Source of the DNA: a bacterium UBA3756
GTDB lineage: Bacteria; Bacteroidota; Bacteroidia; Bacteroidales; Bacteroidaceae
NCBI GenBank assembly: GCA_002371695.1
Contig: DFGG01000044.1
Location: forward strand, 1 to 10,853
DNA: 10,853 nucleotides
Reading direction: 5' to 3'
Of this stretch, positions 1 through 7,217 are shown piece by piece. The notes below the pieces were generated by a model. The model did not search any database. It was not told the DNA's origin and was given only the letters and a program-made list of their open reading frames with translations. The stretch's first letter is position 1; each line of letters begins with the position of its first letter. The translations under genes were made by a program, and so were the position numbers.

Positions 1-924
1 TCAGGGGCCAGTCTGAAGATGGAACTGCGTAGGGAGTCACTGCCCCTCTTCGCTTTTGCCCACGGCAACAGCAGCTTCATACAGAGCAGTTGGCGACTCA
101 AGGGCGACGGCAATCTGATAGTAGACACCCTGATCGATGGCATCCGAAACCATGGAGGCAAGGTGGTGTGCCAGGCAGAAGTGGAGGAACTCATCGAGCG
201 TGATGGCCGTATCGTGGCAGCACGCTGCACTGATGGCGAGACCTATGAGGGTGATACCTTCATCAGCGATATACACCCTGTGCAGACCTTCAATCTCGTG
301 AAGGAGTCGCGGGTGCTGAAACGTATTTATCGTCGTCGCATCGGCATGTTGGAGAGTACTTTCGGCATGTTTACGGCCTCACTGGTACTGAAACCAGGTT
401 CCATGGATTATTTCAACCACAACAAATTTGTCTATCGCAATTCCAACGTCTGGGACTTCTATGAGTCGGCCGACGGTGTCGATGGACTCATGGTCAGTGC
501 TCGCGTGCCCGAAAAGGGTAGCGACCTGCGCCAGATTGACCTGTTGACACCCATGCCCTGGAGACGTCTACAACAATGGGCTGACACCCGTGTGGGACAC
601 CGTGGTGACGACTACCTGCAGCTGAAACGGCAGATGGCCGTCGACTGCATCCAGTTAGCCGAAACCGTCATTCCTGGTCTCAGAGACATGGTGAGCGAGG
701 TGCATACCTCCACGCCCCTGACGTATCGTGACTACACGCTGACGCCCGAAGGTGCTGCCTATGGAGCCCGTAAGGACTGTCGCAACATGGTGGTGACGAT
801 GCTCTCTCCCCGTACGCCCCTGCCTAACCTTTTGCTGACAGGACAGAGCGTGATGCTGCCAGGCTTGGAGGGCGTGGCGATGACGGCGATGATGACGGTG
901 AATTCATTGAACATTGAACATTGA
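1..924 (+). CDS. FAD-dependent oxidoreductase, phytoene desaturase/carotenoid isomerase-like, C-terminal part (5' end outside window)
   Basis: The reading frame is open from base 1, so the gene begins upstream; the first internal ATG (base 19) is not taken as the start. About 307 residues are visible. The family is usually near 500 residues, so the N-terminal dinucleotide-binding GxGxxG region is missing from view. Evidence for the family is the C-terminal FAD-contact segment NLLLTGQSVMLPGLEGVAMT and the preceding TPEGAAYG stretch, which match the end of CrtI/CRTISO-like amine-oxidase-fold enzymes. These enzymes desaturate, isomerise or saturate polyene or other lipid-like chains. In Bacteroidetes, relatives occur in polyene and alkylresorcinol clusters with LolA-like genes, and a LolA-like gene follows here. 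The substrate is not known. The last residues (about SLNIEH) and the TGA stop (922-924) are made of heptanucleotide repeat sequence, so the natural C-terminus may have been replaced. Confidence 0.8.
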   Translation, partial: SGASLKMELRRESLPLFAFAHGNSSFIQSSWRLKGDGNLIVDTLIDGIRNHGGKVVCQAEVEELIERDGRIVAARCTDGETYEGDTFISDIHPVQTFNLVKESRVLKRIYRRRIGMLESTFGMFTASLVLKPGSMDYFNHNKFVYRNSNVWDFYESADGVDGLMVSARVPEKGSDLRQIDLLTPMPWRRLQQWADTRVGHRGDDYLQLKRQMAVDCIQLAETVIPGLRDMVSEVHTSTPLTYRDYTLTPEGAAYGARKDCRNMVVTMLSPRTPLPNLLLTGQSVMLPGLEGVAMTAMMTVNSLNIEH

Positions 925-968
925 ATATTGAATATTGAACATTGAATATTGAACATTGAATATTGAAG
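906..968. repeat. Tandem heptanucleotide array 1 (ATTGAAC/ATTGAAT units)
   Basis: Nine consecutive 7-base units: ATTGAAC and ATTGAAT in mixed order, the last being ATTGAAG. The array overlaps the end of the FAD oxidoreductase gene and supplies its TGA stop. It ends in GAAGGA, a possible ribosome binding site two or three bases before the ATG (972) of the next gene. On the + strand it runs opposite to the three other arrays in the window. In this orientation a TGA appears in every frame within 21 bases, so any ribosome entering it stops. Confidence 0.97.
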
Positions 969-971
969 GAT

Positions 972-1553
972 ATGAAAAGAGTATTATTGGTATTATCATT
1001 TATTGCCTGCCAGTTGTCGTTTGGCTTCGCACAGTCTGATTTCCAGAAAGCAGTTGCCAAGTACAAGAACGTGTCGATGGTGACTGCAAACGCAACCAAG
1101 ACAAGTCATAAGGACGCCATCGCCCAGGATGTGGTGACCAAGGGTAAGCTGACGATGAAGCACCCCTCGGAAGTGGGTATCGTCATCGAGGGCGGCAAGG
1201 ACCAGTTGCTGATGCAGGGCAGTACGTTCACCATGATGGTAAAGGGCAAGAAACACACCACCAGCAGCGAGCGCAACAAGCAGTTTGCCTCATTTCAGAC
1301 CGTTTTCGAGAGCATCCTCTCTGGTGGTGCCAAGGACATCTCCAAGCTCGGCGACTTGACCACTGTCAAGAAGGGGCAGCAACTGGTACTCACCATCACC
1401 CCCAAGGCAGAGACTAAGAAAGAGGCTCGTCGCATGATGTTCTCATCGTTCGTGCTGACCATCGACTGCAAGACCTCTGAGCTCAAGTCGCTGCGTATGA
1501 ACGAGCGCGGTGGCTACACGGAATACACATTCTCTGGATTCCAGTTTAAGTGA
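972..1553 (+). CDS. LolA-like periplasmic outer-membrane lipoprotein carrier family protein
   Basis: 193 residues. The start is ATG 972, preceded by GAAGGA. The alternative TTG at 963 lies inside the repeat array and would only add three residues ahead of the signal peptide. Residues 1-21 (MKRVLLVLSFIACQLSFGFAQ) form a clear signal peptide, so the protein is exported. The rest is a single small domain of alternating strands (for example KGKLTMKHPSEVGIVI, QLLMQGSTFTMMVKG, ELKSLRMNERGG) with the size and layout of Bacteroidetes LolA-like proteins. Canonical LolA shuttles lipoproteins across the periplasm. Paralogues in biosynthetic clusters are thought to carry or insert other lipids at the outer membrane. 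Its place between an FAD lipid-type oxidoreductase and an outer-membrane protein fits the second role, which is inference. The family call rests on general pattern, not on a diagnostic motif. Confidence 0.65.
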   Translation: MKRVLLVLSFIACQLSFGFAQSDFQKAVAKYKNVSMVTANATKTSHKDAIAQDVVTKGKLTMKHPSEVGIVIEGGKDQLLMQGSTFTMMVKGKKHTTSSERNKQFASFQTVFESILSGGAKDISKLGDLTTVKKGQQLVLTITPKAETKKEARRMMFSSFVLTIDCKTSELKSLRMNERGGYTEYTFSGFQFK

Positions 1554-1563
1554 TTAGTGAAGG

Positions 1564-4134
1564 GTGGATAGTCTGAGGCGATTATATATAATCCTGCTGA
1601 TGGTCATGTCCTCTGTGCCCCTGTTGGCACAGAAGCTGACAGGACGTATCGTCGATGGTGAAACGGGTGAGGGCGTGCCGTACGCCAGCGTGATCTACAA
1701 GGGTCATGGCGTAGCTGTCATCAGTGACATCGACGGTAAGTTCAGTATCGACCGTCACCAAGGTTGGCGTCTCACTTTCAGCGCGGTGGGATATAAGTCG
1801 GAGGAGGTGACCATCACCGAGCAGAAGCGTGGTGAACTGGATATCACCTTGCGTCCTGACAAACTGACGCTGCAGGAGGTGACCGTCAATGCCAAGAAGG
1901 GTCGCTACAGTCGTAAGAACAATCCTGCCGTGGAGCTGATGAAGAAGGTGATAGCCGCCAAGAAGCTCACCGACTTGGGCAACCACGACTTCTACCGCTA
2001 TGATAAGTACGAGAAACTGACACTGGCAGCCAACGACATCACCCCAGAACGGCTCCTGGAGAAGCCTTATAGCAGCACCCCCTGGCTGAAGGAGCAGGTG
2101 GAGAAGTGCCAGTATAACGACAAGCTCATCCTGCCCATCAGCATTGACGAGACAGTCTCTGAGATCAACTACCGCCGCGACCCTCAGTCGAAGAAGACCA
2201 TCATCAAGGGGCAGCAGACGTCGGGCATCAATGAACTCTTCGAGACCGGCGACATTCTCAATGTGGTGCTGAAGGACGTATTCACTGATGTCGACCTCTA
2301 CAAGGACCAGATCCGTCTGCTGCAGTTCCCCTTCACCTCGCCCATCGGCAAAGACGCCATTGCCTTCTATCGCTTCTACATTCAGGACACGGTGAAGATA
2401 GAGCGCGACTCGTGTATACATCTCCACTTCCTGCCCAACAACCAGATGGACTTTGGATTCCGTGGCGATCTCTACATTCTGAAGGACTCCTCCTACCACG
2501 TGCGACGCTGCGAACTGATGCTGCCCAAGCAGACCAGCGTCAACTTCGTTGACAACATGCGCATCGAACAGGAGTACGAGCAGCTCGACAACGGCGAGTG
2601 GGTACTCACAAAGGACGACATGATCACTGAGCTGAAGTTCGCCAAGTTCCTGGGCAAGGCCATCGTCATCCGCACCAATCGCTTCACGGGCTATGACTTC
2701 GCCGAGCTGCCCAAGCGTCTGTTCAAGGGCAAGCGCAAGGAAATCCGTGAGCCCGATGCTGGCATGCAGGGCAAATCATTCTGGAATAAGTACCGACAGG
2801 TGGAACTCACCAAGAGCGAAAGCTCCATGAGTTCGTTCGTGAAGAACATCCAGAACATCAAGGGCTTCAAGTATTTTATGATAGGACTCAATGCCCTCAT
2901 CGAGAACTCCATAGAGATTGGCGGCACCCCTAACAAGCTCGATATCACACCTGTCAACACCATCATCTCGCGTAACGACATCGACGGCTGGCGAGCCCGC
3001 TTCAGCCTGCAGACCACAGCCAACCTCAACAAGCGCTGGTTTGCCGGAGGCTACTATGCCTACGGCTTCGGCAGCCATAAGAACTACTACAAGGCATGGG
3101 GCACCTACTCCTTCATCGACAAGAAGTACACATCGTGGGAGTACCCTAAGCGCACGCTGACACTGGAGAGCACCTACGACATGTCGTCGCCCAGCGACCG
3201 CTATCTGCCTACGGATAAGGATAACTTCCTCGTGGCCTTCAAGTGGACGGGCATCAACAAGATGGTCATCAACAATCGTCAGAAACTCTCCTTCGAGTAC
3301 GAGGCCTACGGTGGCATGCGGTACACGCTGGCACTGACAGCCGAGGAGTTTGAGGCCTGCGGGGCCATGTCGTTCCACAAGCTCAACCAGCCGCGTGTCA
3401 ATTATCACGACATGCAGCCTAACAACGAGTTCATGCGCACCACAGAGCTCTTCGCAGAGCTGCGCTACGCCCCCGACGAGACCTACATCAACAGTAAGGA
3501 GCGCCGTTTGACCATCAACAACGATGCCCCCGCACTGAGCATTGCCCACACGATGGGATTGCGGGGCGTGCTGGGAGGACAGTACACCAGCAACTTCACT
3601 GAGGCCAAGATCTACAAGCGTTTCTGGCTCAACAGCTGGGGTAAGATTGACCTTTTCCTCAAGGGCGGCATCCAGTGGAACCAGGTTCCCTATATGCTGC
3701 TGATTCACCCTATCGCCAACACGTCGTTCATCATCGAGGAGGAGATGTTCAACCTCATCAACAACATGGAGTTCCTCAACGACCGCTATGCCTCGATGAT
3801 GCTGTCATGGGATCTGAACGGCAAGTTCTTCAACCGTATCCCCCTTATTAAGCATCTCAAGTGGCGCGAGTATATCGGCATCAACGTACTCTGGGGTGAC
3901 CTCTCCGACAAGAACAACCCCTACTTGCCGCAAAATGCGGGCAGCGACAAGTTGATGTACTTCCCCGATGGCTGTCATGTGATGGACCCCCATCGCCCCT
4001 ATATGGAGTTGGTGCTGGGCATACATAATATCTTCAAGCTTATACACGTTGAGTACGTAAGGCGCCTGAATTATCTCGAACTGCCTACCGCTGAGAAACA
4101 AGGCGTAAGATTTATTTTCAGACTCACATTCTGA
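1564..4134 (+). CDS. Outer-membrane DUF5686-type protein with carboxypeptidase-regulatory-like N-terminal domain
   Basis: 856 residues, a normal length for the family. The GTG at 1564 is preferred as start. It follows GAAGG and yields a good signal peptide (residues 1-23, DSLRRLY then a hydrophobic core ending LLAQ); the first ATG (1600) would remove the charged N-region. Residues about 25-105 form a CarboxypepD_reg-like beta-sandwich (TGRIVDGETGEGVPYASV, then VISDIDGKFSI), as in Bacteroidetes surface proteins. The linker QEVTVNAKKGRYSRKNNPAV and the segment VELMKKVIAAKK are typical of DUF5686. The remainder is rich in aromatic alternating strands (GGYYAYGFGS, FLKGGIQW) and ends FRLTF, a terminal-aromatic outer-membrane barrel signature. 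The function of this family is not established; it is likely a barrel with a periplasmic domain. The stop overlaps the next start by one base (TGATG), indicating translational coupling. Confidence 0.85.
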   Translation: MDSLRRLYIILLMVMSSVPLLAQKLTGRIVDGETGEGVPYASVIYKGHGVAVISDIDGKFSIDRHQGWRLTFSAVGYKSEEVTITEQKRGELDITLRPDKLTLQEVTVNAKKGRYSRKNNPAVELMKKVIAAKKLTDLGNHDFYRYDKYEKLTLAANDITPERLLEKPYSSTPWLKEQVEKCQYNDKLILPISIDETVSEINYRRDPQSKKTIIKGQQTSGINELFETGDILNVVLKDVFTDVDLYKDQIRLLQFPFTSPIGKDAIAFYRFYIQDTVKIERDSCIHLHFLPNNQMDFGFRGDLYILKDSSYHVRRCELMLPKQTSVNFVDNMRIEQEYEQLDNGEWVLTKDDMITELKFAKFLGKAIVIRTNRFTGYDFAELPKRLFKGKRKEIREPDAGMQGKSFWNKYRQVELTKSESSMSSFVKNIQNIKGFKYFMIGLNALIENSIEIGGTPNKLDITPVNTIISRNDIDGWRARFSLQTTANLNKRWFAGGYYAYGFGSHKNYYKAWGTYSFIDKKYTSWEYPKRTLTLESTYDMSSPSDRYLPTDKDNFLVAFKWTGINKMVINNRQKLSFEYEAYGGMRYTLALTAEEFEACGAMSFHKLNQPRVNYHDMQPNNEFMRTTELFAELRYAPDETYINSKERRLTINNDAPALSIAHTMGLRGVLGGQYTSNFTEAKIYKRFWLNSWGKIDLFLKGGIQWNQVPYMLLIHPIANTSFIIEEEMFNLINNMEFLNDRYASMMLSWDLNGKFFNRIPLIKHLKWREYIGINVLWGDLSDKNNPYLPQNAGSDKLMYFPDGCHVMDPHRPYMELVLGIHNIFKLIHVEYVRRLNYLELPTAEKQGVRFIFRLTF

Positions 4135-5114
4135 TGGATCAAAAATATCTGCAGACACTCAAATCCATAGAAACGGAAGACTGGCTCGACTTACATGTCA
4201 TCCGTCCCGCGTGCTACCATCTGGCGCGCTTCTTTGCGTGGATTGACTGGCATCCCAACACCGTCACCGTCTGGTCGATGGTCTTTGGCGTGGTCAGTAC
4301 CTATTTCTTTGCCCAGGGCAGCTTCTATTATCAGGGCACCCAAGGTCTGGTGATGAATCTCATCGCCATCCTGTTACTGATGATTGCCGATATCCTCGAC
4401 TGCACCGACGGTCAGCTGGCACGCCTCACTGGCAAGAAGAGCCGTGTGGGACGTATCCTCGATGGTATGGCCGGCTTCGTATGGTTTATACCTATCTATC
4501 TGGGTATCGTATGGCGCTTCTACCAGCACCACGAACTGGAGTTCTCGTGGCTCGGCATCAGCGACACGCCCCAGAATGCGCTGATAGCTACGGCTGTCGT
4601 GCTGGTGCTTGCCGTGTTATCTGGCTTTGAGGGCATGGGCAGACAGCAGCGCATGGCCGACTATTTCATCCAGGTACACCTCTTCTTCCTCAAGGGCGAG
4701 AAGGGCAGCGAGCTTGACAACAGCGAGCGCCAGCGACAGCTCTATGATGAGTTGCCCAAGGATGCTCCATGGTACGAGAGAGAGTTCCAGAAGTCGTATG
4801 TCGGCTATACACGGAAACAGGAACATGCAACACCGCAGTTCCAACGGCTGATGGGGCTGCTGAAGGAGAAATTCGGCACTGCGTCGGCCATGCCCGAACA
4901 GGTGCGGCGCGAATTCCACGACAGTTCCTTGCGCATCATCACGCTCAACGGACTGCTGACTTTCAATTTCCGTTCCTTCTGGTTCTTCCTCTTCTGCCTG
5001 CTCGACGTGCCCGTCCTGAATTTCCTCTTCGAGATTATCGTCATGGGGCTCCTCTGCCACTACGTCATCCATCGCTACGAGCGTCTCAGTAGTCGTATCG
5101 CTGATAAGTTGTAA
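4134..5114 (+). CDS. CDP-alcohol phosphatidyltransferase family membrane protein
   Basis: 326 residues with several membrane helices, including about 60-85 and the C-terminal third. The family transfers a phospho-alcohol from a CDP donor to an acceptor alcohol, or a phosphatidyl group to a small alcohol, in the cytoplasmic membrane. The signature D-x2-D-G-x2-A-R-x8-G-x3-D-x3-D is read at residues 89-114: D89, D92, G93, A96, R97, G106 and D110 are present. The last aspartate, the expected catalytic base, is replaced by G114 (RILDGMAG). This may be a subfamily trait or may signal altered chemistry. The protein is longer than simple PgsA-type enzymes, with a soluble stretch at about 175-265 (FFLKGEKGSELDNSERQRQL). 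Its start overlaps the upstream stop by one base and the next gene begins four bases after its stop. Acceptor and donor are unknown; the LicC-like gene downstream suggests the donor. Confidence 0.88.
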   Translation: MDQKYLQTLKSIETEDWLDLHVIRPACYHLARFFAWIDWHPNTVTVWSMVFGVVSTYFFAQGSFYYQGTQGLVMNLIAILLLMIADILDCTDGQLARLTGKKSRVGRILDGMAGFVWFIPIYLGIVWRFYQHHELEFSWLGISDTPQNALIATAVVLVLAVLSGFEGMGRQQRMADYFIQVHLFFLKGEKGSELDNSERQRQLYDELPKDAPWYEREFQKSYVGYTRKQEHATPQFQRLMGLLKEKFGTASAMPEQVRREFHDSSLRIITLNGLLTFNFRSFWFFLFCLLDVPVLNFLFEIIVMGLLCHYVIHRYERLSSRIADKL

Positions 5115-5118
5115 TGCC

Positions 5119-6156
5119 ATGAAGTGGACCAAGCAGAAAGTCAACAACCTGTTCTTTTTCCTCGGCGTAGCAGTCGTGGTGGTGATGCTGTTCACTTTCG
5201 ATGTCAGCTTCGTGGAGTTATGGCAGCACCTCTGCCATGCAGGCTACTGGCTCATTCCCATCATCGGCATCTGGGCTCTTATCTACGCCATCAATGCCTG
5301 GGCATGGCTTGTCATCATCCGGGGCAACGACCCTGATGACACTCCTCTCTCGCTTCTGAGAATCTACCGACTCACCATCACGGGCTATGCCCTCAACTAT
5401 GCCACGCCCGTCGGAGGCCTCGGAGGTGAACCCTACCGCATCATGGAACTGTCGAAGGACATCGGCAACCAACGGGCAGCATCGTCTGTCATTCTCTATG
5501 CCATGATGCACGTGCTGGCTCACTTCGCCCTTTGGTTCTCTACCATCTTCCTCTATCTGGCCCTCGCGGCCATCGGCGACCTGCCCTTCACCACAGGCAC
5601 TGCCGTCGTTCTCGCCGTTGTGGCCGTGTTCTGCATCATCGCTTTCTACCTCTTCTCCAAGGGCTATCGCCACGGACTGGCTTTCAAGCTTATCCGATGG
5701 TTGGGCAAGATTCCCGGATTGCGGGGATGGAGCAGTCGGATGCTTGAGCGCCACTCGGAGGCCCTCCATAATATCGACCGTCAGATAGCAGCCCTCCACA
5801 AACAGGACAAGCGCGCCTTCTACGTCAGTCTCTTACTTGAGTACATGGCCCGCCTCGTGCAGAGTCTCGAGATCATGTTCATGCTCCTGCTTTTCGGCAT
5901 CGACTGCGGGGGAGGATTCTCAGGACTCACCCTGACCTTCTTCCACTCTGTGCTCATCCTGTCTTTCACCACGCTGCTCTCCAATCTCATCGGCTTCCTG
6001 CCCATGCAACTCGGTGTCCAGGAGGGAGGCTTTGTCATCTCCATTGCTGCCATGGGGCTCTCCCCGGCAGTAGGTCTTTTCGTGAGCATCATCTGCCGTG
6101 TTCGTGAGATCATCTGGATCATTATCGGACTGGCGCTGATGAAGATAAAATCGTAA
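5119..6156 (+). CDS. Flippase-like membrane protein, lysylphosphatidylglycerol synthase TM region family (UPF0104)
   Basis: 345 residues, almost entirely hydrophobic, with about seven or eight membrane helices (roughly 11-30, 43-66, 118-150, 155-180, 245-260, 270-295, 300-342). The signature PVGGLGGEPYR (residues 97-107) is diagnostic for the integral membrane domain shared with MprF/AglD-type proteins. There is no C-terminal aminoacyl-transferase domain, so this is the flippase-like part alone and not an aminoacyl-lipid synthase. Members are commonly proposed to translocate or bind lipid-linked products. Placed four bases after a CDP-alcohol phosphatidyltransferase, it probably handles that enzyme's lipid product; this is inference. 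ATG 5119 is the natural start, giving a short charged N-terminus (KWTKQK) before the first helix. Confidence 0.85.
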   Translation: MKWTKQKVNNLFFFLGVAVVVVMLFTFDVSFVELWQHLCHAGYWLIPIIGIWALIYAINAWAWLVIIRGNDPDDTPLSLLRIYRLTITGYALNYATPVGGLGGEPYRIMELSKDIGNQRAASSVILYAMMHVLAHFALWFSTIFLYLALAAIGDLPFTTGTAVVLAVVAVFCIIAFYLFSKGYRHGLAFKLIRWLGKIPGLRGWSSRMLERHSEALHNIDRQIAALHKQDKRAFYVSLLLEYMARLVQSLEIMFMLLLFGIDCGGGFSGLTLTFFHSVLILSFTTLLSNLIGFLPMQLGVQEGGFVISIAAMGLSPAVGLFVSIICRVREIIWIIIGLALMKIKS

Positions 6157-6177
6157 ACTGTAAAAATCGTATATATC

Positions 6178-7215
6178 ATGAATTTTCTCGATCGCAATGA
6201 ATTTAATTTCGAGCCCAGCCAGAAAGTGGTGGAGGCCATACGTAATTTCGACCCAAAGACACTATGTTTCTATACCCGCATCTATGACCAAGGCAAGAAG
6301 AGCGTCATCTCCGTGCGCCTGAGTGAGATCTATGGCGTCGACGAGTCGCAGGTGCTGCTCACCTATGGTGGTGAGGACATGCTGAAGAATGCCATCCACT
6401 ACTTCCTGATGGTGGGCGACAACAAGCGGATACTTATCCCCGAGTTCTCCTGGTGGTACTACAACCGTGTGGCTGCAGAGTGCGGAGGCACCTTCGAGAT
6501 GTACCCTCTGCACGAACAGGACGACACCTTCGCCTACGATGTCGACGAGGTGATAGAGTATACCAATCGCCTGCACCCCCGCATGCTCTTGCTGGCATCG
6601 CCTAACAACCCCACGGGCAACGGACTCACCCCTGAGGAGATAGGACGTATCATGGAGAATATTCCGGCCGATACGATGGTACTCATCGATGAGGCCTATG
6701 CCAGCTTCATCTCCAGCGATACACATTACATCGCACCCCTGGTCAATAAGTATAACAACCTCATCATCTCCCGCACACTGTCTAAGTTCTATGGCCTGCC
6801 AGGCCTCCGCGTGGGCTTCGGCTTCATCGGACGAGGACATGAGCAGTTCGAGAGCTATGCCAACAAGTACCTGGGCTACAACCGCTTCTCCGAGGCCGTC
6901 GCACTGGCTGCTCTCGACAGCGACGACCACTATCGTCGCGTGGCCGACGAGATGGAGTGGGGGCGACAGCTCTACAAGAGTGCCCTCGGCTCGCTGCCTG
7001 GCTTCAAGGTCTATAAGTCGGTGGCCAACTTCATCCTCATTAAGTATCCTATTGAGATCAAGGATCGCCTGATGGAGGCTCTGAAGCTGCAAGACTACAA
7101 GATCAAGTTCATGAGCGACAAAGGCCTAGAGTCGTGTGTCCGCATCACCCTGGGACGCAAGGAGCAGACCCAGGCCGTCGTCGATACGATACTGAAAGTG
7201 AATAGTGAAAGGTGA
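6178..7215 (+). CDS. HisC-like PLP-dependent aminotransferase, class I/II (possibly phosphate/phosphonate amino-compound enzyme)
   Basis: 345 residues, the normal HisC length. Fold-type I markers are in order: SPNNPTGN at 141-148, IDEAYASF with D171 and Y174, and SRTLSKFYGLPGLRVGF with the PLP-binding K203 and phosphate-contacting R211. A C-terminal substrate-carboxylate-type arginine is seen in CVRITLGR (R322). This architecture is shared by histidinol-phosphate aminotransferase, threonine-phosphate decarboxylase (CobD) and aminoethylphosphonate-type transaminases, and the sequence alone does not choose among them. No other his genes are nearby. The next gene is a LicC-like nucleotidyltransferase starting three bases after the stop, so a role in preparing a phosphorylated or phosphonylated amine for CDP activation is more likely than histidine synthesis. 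The start ATG 6178 follows a 21-base gap with no strong Shine-Dalgarno, which is usual in Bacteroidetes. Confidence 0.85.
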   Translation: MNFLDRNEFNFEPSQKVVEAIRNFDPKTLCFYTRIYDQGKKSVISVRLSEIYGVDESQVLLTYGGEDMLKNAIHYFLMVGDNKRILIPEFSWWYYNRVAAECGGTFEMYPLHEQDDTFAYDVDEVIEYTNRLHPRMLLLASPNNPTGNGLTPEEIGRIMENIPADTMVLIDEAYASFISSDTHYIAPLVNKYNNLIISRTLSKFYGLPGLRVGFGFIGRGHEQFESYANKYLGYNRFSEAVALAALDSDDHYRRVADEMEWGRQLYKSALGSLPGFKVYKSVANFILIKYPIEIKDRLMEALKLQDYKIKFMSDKGLESCVRITLGRKEQTQAVVDTILKVNSER

Positions 7216-7217
7216 AT

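Noticed and set aside
906..968. CRISPR array
   Set aside because: The units are 7 bases, contiguous and without spacers, and no cas gene is present.
759..1099. - strand open frames across array 1 with repeat-coded peptides
   Set aside because: They are open because the repeat is stop-free on that strand; the rest is antisense to real genes and has no start signal or domain.
1582..2499. Long open frame on the - strand (305 codons)
   Set aside because: It lies wholly inside the DUF5686-type gene on the + strand, which has a signal peptide and recognisable domains; the antisense product shows no domain and reflects codon bias.
2776..3708. Long open frame on the - strand (310 codons)
   Set aside because: Same reason: antisense shadow of the DUF5686-type gene with no recognisable motif.
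6262..7092. Open frame on the - strand (276 codons)
   Set aside because: Antisense to the HisC-like aminotransferase, whose catalytic motifs are all present on the + strand.
6178..7215. Histidine biosynthesis hisC assignment
   Set aside because: Fold and length fit, but no other histidine genes are nearby and the neighbours point to lipid head-group chemistry, so the specific name is withheld.
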